A stretch of DNA of 64,000 bases, taken from assembly GCA_049487715.1 (NCBI GenBank), contig CP150555.1, positions 682,001-746,000 of the forward strand, read 5' to 3'. Origin of the DNA: Pycnococcus provasolii (Eukaryota > Chlorophyta > Pseudoscourfieldiophyceae > Pseudoscourfieldiales). Made by a program: the position numbers and the translations under genes. This document shows positions 22,201 through 30,198 of the stretch, in pieces. How positions within the stretch are numbered: the stretch's first letter is position 1; every line of letters starts with the position of its first letter. A model generated the notes under the pieces. The model had not been told where the DNA came from. It was given only the letters and a program-made list of their open reading frames with translations, and did no database searches.

Positions 22201-22224
22201 CGTCGACGCCAGATTTTCCGCCAT
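16204..22224 (-). CDS. SEC7-domain ARF guanine-nucleotide exchange factor, BIG type
   Basis: A 2006-residue single-exon protein, starting MAENLASTLAS. It exchanges GDP for GTP on ARF GTPases at Golgi or endosomal membranes. The SEC7 domain spans about residues 765-963. It contains GLCGETTEEIAHWLRD, the catalytic glutamate finger FRLPGEAQKIDR (Glu868) and FATIMLNTDAHS. The N-terminal part fits DCB and HUS helical regions, and a low-complexity Ala/Pro/Gln segment (about 200-300) interrupts it. The C-terminal thousand residues read like the HDS helical repeats, with a Thr/Ser/Pro linker (about 1590-1640). The family is usually 1700-1850 residues; the excess is low-complexity inserts. GBF/GNOM is less likely because of overall length and the long HDS region. 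Its substrate type, ARF1, is encoded about 14 kb away. Confidence 0.93.
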   Translation of the reverse strand: MAENLASTLASTVARIVSDSDGLIRSREVRIVNSVARAYQQQLKSKPDELVPPQGVPMNDKQSIAILKVLNTAVKSAHPKLAETALNGVAWLVGAAVIRGEAPLMEADISGTHPVCLCVAVVAAASEATVEVVQLTAVRAMLACATSRTLVLHGETLLQAVRFVHNTLLAAEGEQVTSASRNALSMVLGTLSRSMVMASARQREQPAPPPMVQEEAPAAITAQQEQPKPTPPAQPPPAAESAAATSDEEVVSQVVADAVARVVAEVEGNDPPAATPTPPTPRSAPPSIVEPAAPTQQLRAEDVANERELSRAAESADMGALEAALEQARSLEGGAALTATLESEGDGTERDATISSHNVTATTAERAPDSPRELLVEERDLALVLRSLCKLSARELKSAQSPQSSAGVIDGVDPLALRSKRLALELVREVLDGAEAWGVRARLPLVHALRPSFSVCLLRNALSPIPAVFQQVRQLLGSLLLQPAFRAALKPEVGAFYPLVLLRSLEAATPQDQGSAGAAQNSSATPSAAQVASSLRIAKRVCAEPQLLADLFVNYDCDVEGANLFERTGVALGRLSCARGYEWRIFVAPSGAIAIGGSANSMTDVPFSTGGGMAASANKATAAVPMSNGSAGVVEELSVGVAVATLRRSSLQCCLSLLYSISAWAGSLGEPPTVEEIETGDDDEPNDDESAREVEVDDAASGVSIGSSGVGAFAHASMLSDSTLRDDDLNATRLRSTNSRVRSTSAVGVDDHEVSSSHRGTPEAATYEELKAQKTALQAIVDLFKEKPKKAVKQAIASGLCGETTEEIAHWLRDTPGLVKTAIGEYLGGHTDEEIEVMHKFQDGMNYHNIVFDEAIRLFLSSFRLPGEAQKIDRLMEKFAARYCDCNPEGPLSFPSADTAYVLAFATIMLNTDAHSSQIKNKMSKESFVKMNKGDGDTPGASEEMCSGIYDRITTNEIKTKDDDKLEAALANQAGRAKEQSTNFLNVLNIKNLFTGSDSSAETLEASRMLSMRIIERTRDQLARGGARGRAFRSARDPSLARPMLDAIGRSLAQALLSTVEDRRAGAGNAGPSSTQSAEGSATGVSNATDGSTTVSSSSISEEEQSMVLCLDGVCVLARISSALGLGYLRDETVVGLVKCTGLDPDHLVPPEALTTSNIAACECVLTLASELGTALADSVVAWRAVLGALSTMEMYRQLLLDELEDVAEYHHNGQDGAAAPAPAVASTPATTRPGAPSPAHSALSDGVLTESPAAAALASVGRFFTGRSAPAPTPQRRAPPTAKEMRARKKSQLERSKIAPWLLRPALSVEMDRVYQRSSRLDGDAIVAFAKALCAVSVAELQLSESTDGDAPAKSTREKQVPQARTYSLQRLVEVAHHNLNRIRLVWSKMWVPVGKHLVAAATASGSASHALYAVDSLRQLTAVLLSRDSLSGYHFQAEVLRPFVEIMKFRSLDAGVRELTVRCVCQLVSSRGSNLRRGWQTVLRFMCLAVADTSEHVAAPALTCVEEVVESFFKADQRDASDVNASPSRQRRASLVPEEYFGDVLACLSACAHSAELNGHDDLGKRGISAFGTLGMRLGSCPEASSNEHHWLPLLGSLAEVAMDTDAPARLDIPESSAPSTPASPEKTPRGVAPPSPVSPGREDDPASSARAAHRRRAGDMLLKLLEQNGTLLGADTWQRLSERVLVPLAETSSMAVLLPRIVGAYAICPASAAAFPNVLPRLSSTAASLACAAAEATEANMGSNTWRRVGDLVVGHAESGVATFASLAKACAACGDKSESLWNSLISAASSVAGSFAAGGASNAAAAEAELWRARVITAVHTTAGTSLPTAAAKALLERLDAARAKTVDALQMASSSSSEVGGDSALLVWRTVLNEVDTSRIGCLERWSVSEARRGPSTTLDEAGVALSVALSEAVSSAAATIREHGGGDETAYEPHAEVAAYALHVLADASRCADRPFAMVLSKTYTAIIELSSRTNVPELRSAVAQLLLSTRVVNLIMAQR

Positions 22225-22449
22225 TATTGGTGGGCGTTTGTTTTTGATGAGGAGAGGGGGGAGGGAAAGGTGGGGAGGGAGGGACCAAGAATTGGGCGCT
22301 GCTGCGTTGTACGTAGGGTAGTAACGTCGTTTTGTTCTGAACTCTGAAGAATGGGGAAATCCGGGGTTTGGCTCGGTGGATGATTTACGAATACGGGTAG
22401 GTCAGAGTGAAAGACACTCGCATAAATAAAGGTGGAGAAAACGATTTTC

Positions 22450-23569
22450 ATGTCCGGCGGCGTCGGCGCATCCCGTGCTGTTCTGCGCAAGAGGAGGCGG
22501 AACGCAAAGAAGGACGATAACCGTGCGGAGAGGAGGAAGGCGCCGCCGCGACAGCAAGCGGACGACGACGACGGCGAGGGTGACGACAAGCGCAACGCGA
22601 ATGCGTCAACATCAAGCCCTGCGAACCCATCACCTGTCGTGATGCAATAAGCGCAAGCGCAAGACAAAAAAGGATAGCGACGACAAACAGAACGCGAAGT
22701 CGTCAACGTCAAGCCCTGCTAGCTCTGTCGCACCACCGTCAGTTACCGTGCTGCCTTGGGAGTGCAGCAGGTCAGACCACTGCGAGACACCACCCGAGGC
22801 TGTCAACGACGCGGCTCGTCTGATAGATGCCATGGCGTTGGGAGGTGCCGTGCCGACGTCGCGCGACAGCGTGCGAGTGTACGACCCTTATTTCTGTCAG
22901 GGAGCTAGTCGCCGTCATCTCGTAGCACTTGGATTTTCTTCCGACAATGTCAAGCACGAGCCGGTTGACTGCTACGCGGAGTGGGCACGACTTGACGGGC
23001 TGCCCGCCTGCGATGTTCTGGTGACGAATCCGCCATTCTCTGGCACGCACGCCGAGCGTCTTTTTCGACACTTGCACCGCCTGCAGACGAAAGGGCAATG
23101 CCCAAGCTTTCTGGTGCTGCTTCCAAACTACGTGTACACCAAGACGTTCTACAAGGAGCTGTATCTCTTCGACGATGCTGCGATGCGTGCGGCCGACGCA
23201 AGGCGTGGAAAGAAGGCGCAGTCAACTGCACGGACTGAAAATACACCCTCGCCATGCTGCTTGTTCGCGCCAGCGTCACGCTACGCATTCTGGAGTCCTG
23301 TACGCAATGCGGGTACGGAAGAGAAGGAGGGTAAGAAGCGCAGGCACAGCCGTGCGGATCTGGGATATCGCAGCATGCCATATCACTGCTTTTGGTACGC
23401 CTACATGCGTCCAAAAGCTGGCGAGGCGAGCAGCGCCGCGCAGGTGCGGCTGATCGACGCATGGCGAAAGGTGCGCGGCGAGGAGGGTGGGAATCTTGTG
23501 GCACATTACGGCCACCTTCCCAATAGCCTGAAAGATGAGTGGGATCCGACGCGCGTTTCGCGCATGTAA
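22450..23569 (+). CDS. N6-adenine methyltransferase-like protein (NPPF motif), N-terminal frame change
   Basis: The main frame (22643-23569) encodes a Rossmann methyltransferase-like domain: HCETPPEAVNDAARLIDAM, VRVYDPYFCQGASRRHLVALGF, then CDVLVTNPPFSGTHAERL and FLVLLPNYVYTKTFY. NPPF is the catalytic motif of amino-methyltransferases acting on adenine or glutamine. Similar uncharacterised proteins occur in protists. This frame has no ATG before the domain (next at 22832). The frame opening at ATG 22450 (MSGGVGASRAVLRKRRR) ends at 22650 in similar basic-acidic, STSSPA-type sequence. Either a small intron joins them (for example 22639-22690, GTG...CAG, 52 nt, which restores phase) or a duplication broke the frame. 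Poly(A)-like TGTAA follows at the stop. Confidence 0.65.
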
Positions 23570-23657
23570 AATAATGTAAATTTGAACTGTGCTAAATGTG
23601 AGAATTCGGTTGTCGTCTATCGTTACACAAGCAGATAACAAAAGTTGGGCAGTTTGG

Positions 23658-24930
23658 TCAGTCGTACCACTTCGTTTGACTGCCACCCGCTCCAGCCGCA
23701 CCACCTCTCTTAATCTTGTGCTCCTCAAAGGGAACGTTCTTGAACGTTGCCTCGTTCGCCTCCAGCTTTCGCTGCTCGCCCGGCGGCAGACGACGTTTGG
23801 TGAGAATTTCGTCGCGACGCTCCTTGAGGACGATGATGCTCTGTCTCTCGTCTAGTCCCATGTCCTGGTCCAATCAGTCGCTCTGCGACGCACCCGCGCC
23901 TCTCCATCATGCTGCAAAGCGGCGTCTCCTCGCTGCGCTCCGAAACGACAAGCATTTTGACTCTCCTGTCCTTTAGCAGTTTAAACAACATGTCGCATGC
24001 CGCCTCGTGCTGAGGATTTCCAGGAACCTTCGCAAAGTATATGGCAACGTAGCTGATCACCACCATGTCAAGCTCGTCCGTGCCCAGCTCGCACACGTCG
24101 CACAAGTCCGCGGTGACGTTGTGGATGTCGAAGACGCGGAATCCAAATCCTAGCGCCTCGGAGTACTCTCTCCACGTCGGCTGCACGTCCGTGTTGTAGA
24201 TGTCGACGTCAGGCAGGCTCTTGGTGTCCCGCAGGAAGCACCGCATTGCCAGAAGCTCGTAGCCGGGTCCACCTCCGAGCGTGGCGATGCGTACCGGCCT
24301 GCCGAGCGACGAGGCAAATGCAAAGGCACCTAAACGATCGGCGCGCTCGAGCAGAGCGTATGTTTCCGTGAATCGTTGCCAGCTTTTCAGCTTGAGGTAG
24401 TACAGCTGCAGGCCCGGATGTCCGTACTCGTCGAAGCTCCACGTGACGTTGTCATCTCCGCGCAGCGTAGGCTTGTTGACGTACAGCCTCTCTCCCTCGT
24501 TGGCGATGCGGTCTGCGGGCAAACCCATCTTATCTCCGAGCTGGCGCATCAGCGCGAGGTTGCGGTTGCGAAGCGCGGCGTTCGCCTCGACGAGGCTCTT
24601 GAGCAGCACGTGTCCTCTGGCGTCCGTGTAGAACGGCCACTTGCGCCTTCGGTCCTGGAAGTACGTGCACACGTTCGTCCTCTCATCCCACCACAGATGA
24701 CCCTCGTCATCCTCGCGCACGCCGCGCGGCTGGTGCCTGCTCGCGCCGTTGCCGTCGTCGCGCTTCCACCTCTTGTTGCCACCGCCACCGCCACCGCCAC
24801 CTCTCCTGTGATGGCCACCTTCATGACGTTGGTGGTTCCACGACGAGTCGCCACCTGCGCCAGCAGCGGACGGTGGTCGTCCCGTCCACGTGAGGCGCGC
24901 GCCGCCCCTTTGCCGTTCGTCCCCTTCCAT
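23658..24930 (-). CDS. class-I SAM methyltransferase-like protein with an apparent frameshift
   Basis: From ATG 24930 the frame encodes a Gly/Arg/His-rich N-terminus ([10 protein letters not shown]). A GHLWWDERTNVCTYFQDRRRKW segment follows, then a methyltransferase core with motif I IATLGGGPGYELLAM, IYNTDVQ, VFDIHNVTADL, MVVISYVAIYFAKV and MLVVSERSEETPL. Past MMERRGCVAERLIG the frame turns to low-quality sequence. The neighbouring frame (23873-23658) continues naturally as DQDMGLDERQSIIVLKERRDEI to a stop at 23658. One base (one C of the pair at 23870-23871) accounts for the switch, so sequencing error, true mutation or programmed shift are all possible. An intron here would be about 30 nt and does not fit phase. 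The substrate is unknown; the basic N-terminus suggests nucleic acid. Confidence 0.7.
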
Positions 24931-25106
24931 CTCACCGGTAACTTAGTCTACTGTTTAATACTTAAACTTATATATGTGCCACAGCTATGGCGGTCGTTGG
25001 AGGTCTGGTAAAAACCCGAATATCAATTCCATCTCCGCTCTGGGCTCTCTGGGCTTCTCTCTGGGTCTCGGCTGTCTGGCGACCACCCCCCCACCTTTTT
25101 GAGTCC

Positions 25107-26348
25107 ATGGCCGGTGTGCAGCGGCACATGCGGCCCGCGTTCACGACCGCCGCGGCGTTGCTCTTCCGCGCAGCGCTCGCATACTTCTTCTCCGATGTGC
25201 TGGAGCGCGCACCGCAAATATCCACGCCGTTCCACAGCTCGGCAGCCGCGCGCGAGGCGCGCGCCCTCATCAAGCTGGGACTGTCTCCGTACGCCGGCGA
25301 AGCCTATCATGGAGGACCGCTGCTGTTGCTCGCGTTGCCTGACGACGTGGCAGCCTTGCCTTTTGTGCTCGCCGACGCAGTTACGATCTTTGCTGCGACT
25401 GCGATCGCCAACGCTTTCGACGCGAAGCAGGTACACACATTCGCGCTCGTGCATGCGTGGAACCCGTGGGCTATCTTGGCGTGTGCGGCGCGGTCGACAG
25501 CGACACTCGACACAGCGCTTTGCGTGGGCGCGCTGGCATGTGCGGCGCACGAGCAAGGGTTGCTCAGTGGCGTGCTGCTAGCTCTGTGTCTCAACGTGCT
25601 TCCCGGTTCCGTGCTTCCGATCCTGCTCATGTTGCCCTGCCTTGCGCTGCTCTCCCAGCGACGGCGGATCAGCCTTGCCGTGGGCGCGCTTGCCACGACG
25701 ATTCCTGTTGCCGCCGTCAACTGCCTTCTTTGCACGCATTGGGGGGACACGCCCTTTGCGTGGCTGGACGAGACGTTCGGCGCGCAGGCTAGAACAGAGA
25801 GCCTTGTACCGAACATGGGACTCAGCTGGTATCTTCAAATACAAACCTTTCCAGAATATCGGAGGACGATGCAGTGCGTCATGTACATGCACGTCGGCGC
25901 CTTGGCCGTGCCAGCTTGGCTCAGGCTGAGGAGTTCTGTGAGAGATGGCGACGTCATCCGCCACCGTCGTGTGGCGATGCACGCCGCCGCGCTGGTGGCC
26001 ACAAGCCACCTCGTATTTCGACCGTACCCATCCGCCGCCGACGTTGCCACGACGGTGCTCATTTCCGCCGTACCGCTCATGCTCTTCAAGGACGACAGAG
26101 GGATCTTGATGATCAGCTACGTGAAAGGCCTTCCGGTGGTGACGCTATTTCTGCTTGTGTTCCCTCTTCTGTATCCCGTGCTCTACTATTTGTGGGCAGA
26201 AACAGACGCGGCGAACGCAAACTTTCTGTGGTGGAGCTGTCTGTTTGTAAATGGCATTTGGATTGCGCACGCGCTGGCGCAGCTGGATGCCGCGCTGCGC
26301 TTCGAGGAGCCGGAGGAGGAGCGAAAGGAACCAGCCTGTACAGGATAG
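25107..26348 (+). CDS. PIGU: GPI transamidase subunit PIG-U
   Basis: PIG-U is a multi-pass ER subunit of the complex that attaches GPI anchors to proteins. From ATG 25107 the product has 413 residues, as in the family. ATG 24987 in the same frame adds 40 residues without family resemblance. Matches include ISTPFHSS, RALIKLGLSPYAGEAYHGGPLLL, PNMGLSWYLQIQTFPEYR, HLVFRPYPSAADVA and FPLLYPVLYYLWAETDAANANF. About eight hydrophobic segments run through the protein and the tail is acidic. The gene is divergent from the methyltransferase at 24930 and is followed by TGTAA at 26351. Confidence 0.9.
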   Translation: MAGVQRHMRPAFTTAAALLFRAALAYFFSDVLERAPQISTPFHSSAAAREARALIKLGLSPYAGEAYHGGPLLLLALPDDVAALPFVLADAVTIFAATAIANAFDAKQVHTFALVHAWNPWAILACAARSTATLDTALCVGALACAAHEQGLLSGVLLALCLNVLPGSVLPILLMLPCLALLSQRRRISLAVGALATTIPVAAVNCLLCTHWGDTPFAWLDETFGAQARTESLVPNMGLSWYLQIQTFPEYRRTMQCVMYMHVGALAVPAWLRLRSSVRDGDVIRHRRVAMHAAALVATSHLVFRPYPSAADVATTVLISAVPLMLFKDDRGILMISYVKGLPVVTLFLLVFPLLYPVLYYLWAETDAANANFLWWSCLFVNGIWIAHALAQLDAALRFEEPEEERKEPACTG

Positions 26349-26410
26349 TATGTAATTCAGTTTTATCTACGAGTACATAGCTGCCGATAGAACTTCGGGT
26401 AGAGGGATAT

Positions 26411-26427
26411 GTTAGGGTTAGGGTTAG
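26411..26427 (+). repeat. telomere-like (TTAGGG)2 tract before the Nudix gene
   Basis: GTTAGGGTTAGGGTTAG lies 50 nt upstream of the Nudix start codon, in the short gap after PIG-U. It is a possible telo-box promoter element. Confidence 0.65.
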
Positions 26428-26476
26428 CGCCTGGATAGGGCTGCTCCCGATTCATTATTCCTGCCACTTCGCCAAC

Positions 26477-27160
26477 ATGTTGCGCTTGCTCAGCCGAACA
26501 GCGTCGAGGGCGTGGCTGCGCACCATCCCGTCGCCACCCGTGAAGTGCGTGTCTTCGCAGCGGTGTGAACGGACTAGCTTGGCGAGGACAGTAGCTTCGT
26601 CGGCGCCGGCGCCCTCTCGTCGATTTCCGGACGCGCCGAGAGTGGGCGTCGGCGTGTGCCTGCTGCGAGCCAAACCAACAGAGGAGCATAGCGCGAACAT
26701 CGTGGACTGCGTCGAAGCGCTGCTCATAAGGCGGTCCAAACCCCCGAACGCCGGCGTCTGGTCTTTCCCTGGTGGAAGCCTTAACCTTGGGGAGACGCTC
26801 GTCGCGTGCGCGGAACGGGAACTGCTCGAGGAAACAGGACTTCGCATGGACGCGTCAATCTTTGAACCCGAGCCTTTTGTCGCGTGTGACTCCATACACA
26901 GATCTTCGGACGGCGCGGTGGAATGGCACTATGTTATCGTCGAGGTGTGTGGCGCAGTCGCGCGACATAATACGCCGAGAGCTGTGCCAATGGACGACGC
27001 GGCGGACTTGACGTGGGCCGACGTGCGTACCATCGGCGAAATGGAGAAACTTGGTACGGCAACAGCGCCCATCGCCGAATATGCCGGGCAGTGTGCCCGC
27101 AAACACGGCGCTCGCATCTTGGAAATGGAGAAGCGCAACAGCGCTCAAAGCACTCCTTGA
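26477..27160 (+). CDS. Nudix hydrolase, organelle-targeted
   Basis: A 227-residue protein. The Nudix box (about residues 98-120) fits GX5EX7[33 protein letters not shown]. It hydrolyses nucleoside diphosphates linked to another moiety; the exact substrate cannot be read from the sequence. [10 protein letters not shown] and the following [11 protein letters not shown] resemble ADP-ribose/NADH-type members. Residues 1-45 ([18 protein letters not shown]...) are Arg/Ser-rich with no acidic residue at the start, suggesting a mitochondrial or plastid presequence. It is 128 bp downstream of PIG-U on the same strand and ends 62 bp from the convergent next gene. Confidence 0.88.
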   Translation: MLRLLSRTASRAWLRTIPSPPVKCVSSQRCERTSLARTVASSAPAPSRRFPDAPRVGVGVCLLRAKPTEEHSANIVDCVEALLIRRSKPPNAGVWSFPGGSLNLGETLVACAERELLEETGLRMDASIFEPEPFVACDSIHRSSDGAVEWHYVIVEVCGAVARHNTPRAVPMDDAADLTWADVRTIGEMEKLGTATAPIAEYAGQCARKHGARILEMEKRNSAQSTP

Positions 27161-27222
27161 ACTAAGGTTCGCTCGTCCAGTTACTTTGTCACATTTGTTA
27201 CAATATTTAACTCATCAGTACA

Positions 27223-28290
27223 TCAAATTCTCACATCAGCCGCGAGCGGCAGATGGTCCGAAGGCCACAGCCAGTTTGGCAAGCCACCGCTAACGTCGGG
27301 ATGCGTCGCGTGTGGTAGTTCGAGAACGTGCTCAACGCGAGCGCCATGACCGCGAAGGTAAAGATGGTCGATGGCCTCGGTGAAGCCCGGCGTCACGTTC
27401 GTCACGAACTTGTTCTCACACGTTGACGAGTCACGCACGGCGGCATAGCTATCAACAAAGCTACGCTGATGGAACTCTGCAACGACGTCCGAGTCGAGCG
27501 TTGAATTCAAGTCCGCTCCAAACACAATCAGCGGGGCGTTGGAATGAACCTTTAACACCGTGTCCGCGACCGAGCGAGCCTGCGCCAGCTTGACGTCCGC
27601 CATCGCTGGGTCCCAAAATAGGTGTGTCGTCGCGAACACAGCTTCCTTCGTTGGCATCGCGCGCACTCGAAGCCTCACTGCAAGCGCGACGTTGTCTCGA
27701 GTGAAGCGCTCCACATCGTCTTTGGATTGTTTTGACAGCGCGATTTCATTCAAGTCCACTTTCAGCACGGCGTTGTCGTCGTCTACGATTTCGAACTTCT
27801 CCCGACGATAGGCAACACAGCACCCGTCATGCTTTCCATTGGGACGCTGCAAGTACAGCGCGTCGAAGCCTAGATCTCGAAACGCAGGCTCGTGGACGTC
27901 GCCAAAGTTGTCCACTTCTTGAAGCAGCATAACGTCGGGGTTCATGACACGCACAAGTTCGTGAATCTGCGCCCACCTTCTTGCCTGCTTTAGACACGGT
28001 CGTGGGCTGTGGGTAAACCACTGAGATTTTGCGTAAACTTGCCCGAGTATATTCCAAGTCACGACGCGGAACGTCCCAGACTCCGCCGGCGGAAGAGGGG
28101 CGACGTGCGACGCCGGTGCGGGTGGCGGCGCGGATGCGTTGGCCTTTCTCCCTGCGGTTGCGGTTGCGGACGGAAGCAGCTTCGACGCCGATATTGTTTC
28201 TACGGCGCCAGACACGGGCGTGGCCCTGACCATGCGCAGCATCGGCCCCGCGATCGCGTTCCCCCCCACGGCGGCTGAGGCGGACGCCAT
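27223..28290 (-). CDS. endonuclease/exonuclease/phosphatase-family protein, CCR4/nocturnin-like
   Basis: A 355-residue metal-dependent EEP hydrolase. Catalytic motifs are in order: VVTWNILGQVYAKSQWF, DVMLLQEVDNF (metal-binding Glu), FATTHLFWDP, LIVFGADLNSTLDS and WPSDHLPLAADV. The arrangement fits CCR4-type poly(A) deadenylases and relatives such as nocturnin and PDE12 better than DNA repair AP endonucleases. No leucine-rich repeat is present, unlike yeast CCR4. Residues 1-65 are Ala/Ser/Thr/Pro-rich with a few Arg, possibly a transit peptide. A TGTAA on the minus strand (27202-27198) follows the stop. Confidence 0.88.
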   Translation of the reverse strand: MASASAAVGGNAIAGPMLRMVRATPVSGAVETISASKLLPSATATAGRKANASAPPPAPASHVAPLPPAESGTFRVVTWNILGQVYAKSQWFTHSPRPCLKQARRWAQIHELVRVMNPDVMLLQEVDNFGDVHEPAFRDLGFDALYLQRPNGKHDGCCVAYRREKFEIVDDDNAVLKVDLNEIALSKQSKDDVERFTRDNVALAVRLRVRAMPTKEAVFATTHLFWDPAMADVKLAQARSVADTVLKVHSNAPLIVFGADLNSTLDSDVVAEFHQRSFVDSYAAVRDSSTCENKFVTNVTPGFTEAIDHLYLRGHGARVEHVLELPHATHPDVSGGLPNWLWPSDHLPLAADVRI

Positions 28291-28579
28291 CAGACGGTGT
28301 CACACGGCGATGACGCGTTTGGTGCGTGAACCACGTGCCCGTTGGCCCAGGCCCGGGGGAACTGCCCAGGGGATCGATTATCACCCGGCTGCCCCGTGAC
28401 CTTGATCCACATCGCCTCTACATAGTAAACTTTACTAGGAAGGGTGGTACAGTAGGTCCGGCAAACGCGCGGTGGCCAACGCTGCGAGGGGCTTTCGAAA
28501 GTTCGAATCCACCTCAACCTCCTCGCGGTTCACCTCCCACGAGCACAAGATACGCCGCCCTTGCACGACAATACATCAC

Positions 28580-30074
28580 ATGCGCACGCACATCGCGAAC
28601 CTCAACTCTATCATGCAAACGCAACTTGCACTCGCATGGGCGGCAGGGATCAGCGCCACTCTTCTCGCATCTTGCATCCTTCTGTGGTTCTGGTGGGCGC
28701 GGCAAGCTACCAAGAAGATCACAAAGGAACTCGTCCAAGAGACCTCTAGTGGCGGGCTCAAGACGATTACTCGTGGCATACCACCAGGAACCTTGAATAC
28801 GTCGTCGTCAGCGTCGACACACCCACCACCGATTGTGTCGACACAAGCTGATATAAGCAACGACCGATCGGATCAGAATGGCGGGACGGATGGATCGCCA
28901 CCAGCACAACAGGACACGCTCGATGACGCTGAGCGCGCGCTTAGCGAGGTCAACGTCATCGCCGCAAGACGACTGGCATTGCACGCACTCAGTGATATCG
29001 ATGCGAAAACCGATTCCGCGCCGTCTTCAGACACCAACACAGGCGGGTGGGGAGCTGCGCTCCTAAGGCCGAACGCCAAGTACTTGAAACGCAGGCGAGC
29101 TTCCAGCGTGCTGAAAACGGCCGAGAGGGCCATCGACGCAGCCGTGAGAGCGCTCGTAGAAGCGAGAGAAGGGGAGAGCGAATTTCGCGTGTGCCGGGAC
29201 GACGACCTTCGTGTCCTATATCGACATAAAAGCGGCGATACGATGCACTACATCAAATTCGAAGCTGTCTTTGACGCGCCCGTTCATCACGTGCTTTCCC
29301 TGCTGCGAGAGTTCGACCTGGCGATCACGTGGAATCGATTCCTCCACGACAGCCAAATCCTCAGTGCGCCAAGCTTAAGCGAGGTATTCGTGTACGCTCT
29401 GCAGTGGCTGCCGTGGCCGTTCAAGCCCATATGCGCATTCATACGAGCGCGTGGTTACGATATGAGCGAGTGGGACGACAACACGAACAGTGCGCCTGAA
29501 AATCTTCGGCAGCTGACGGAGCGCATGGGCGGCGTCGGCATGTTCATCTTGGTCGAATCCGGGCAAGAGGCTGAGCTGACGGACGAGCAGCAAGCCGCGC
29601 TACCGGCGAAGCACAGAGGATGCATTACAGCCGACATCTACAAAGGAAGCTTCGTCAGCATGGTGCCCTCGCAAGGTAGCGACAACAGAACAATGGCGGC
29701 GATGTATATTAAAGGTGCGTCATTTTTTTTTATCTTTTTTCTTTCGCCTTGCAAGCCGTTCCTCATCTTATTTCGAATGCTAACGATGACACGCAAACAC
29801 TTCAACAGTGGACCCCAAGCTGCCCTCACCTCCCGAATGGCTCGTCAGCTTCGTTTTAGGCACGATGGCGCCGTGGATGTTTTCAGCAATGCTGCGCTTG
29901 CTAAAGACGTTCCCGTCAAGCGACGTAACACTTCCACCGCTCGACGAAAAGCAAAAGAAGCCACCAAAAGCGGGCCTTCGGTATGCGCATCGCATTTCAA
30001 AAAATGAGGCGCTTTATGGTATGGTGCAGCGGAGATCTCGCGAGCGTGTCGATCGTATCAAGAGGACCAGCTGA
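28580..30074 (+). CDS. membrane-anchored START-domain lipid-transfer-like protein, two exons
   Basis: Exons 28580-29714 and 29809-30074 encode 466 residues. The 94-nt intron starts GTGCGT and ends CAACAG; its splice gives AAMYIK-V-DPKLPSPPEWLVSF, a junction typical of START proteins (membrane-permeant lipid pocket). The N-terminus has one transmembrane helix (about residues 14-33, LALAWAAGISATLLASCILL) followed by basic residues. START-type features run from about residue 190 (DDDLRVLYRHKSGDTMHYIKFEAVFDAPVHHVLSLLREFDL) to about 420. The frame is open upstream of 28580 but without ATG. The role is probably lipid binding or transfer at a membrane; the ligand is unknown. It converges on the 1465-residue gene. 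Confidence 0.82.
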
Positions 30075-30198
30075 TTCGAAATACTACGATAACATTATTC
30101 AATATAGAATTTACTGCGTGTGTGTGTTTATTATTTCTTTGGCTTTTCCATCATTCCCTAAAGGTGTCAATATCCCATGACATCTCTCACCCCCACAT

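Noticed and set aside
28484-28504. tRNA T-loop-like GTTCGAATCC
   Set aside because: The flanking bases do not form a T stem, and no acceptor or anticodon arm can be placed upstream.
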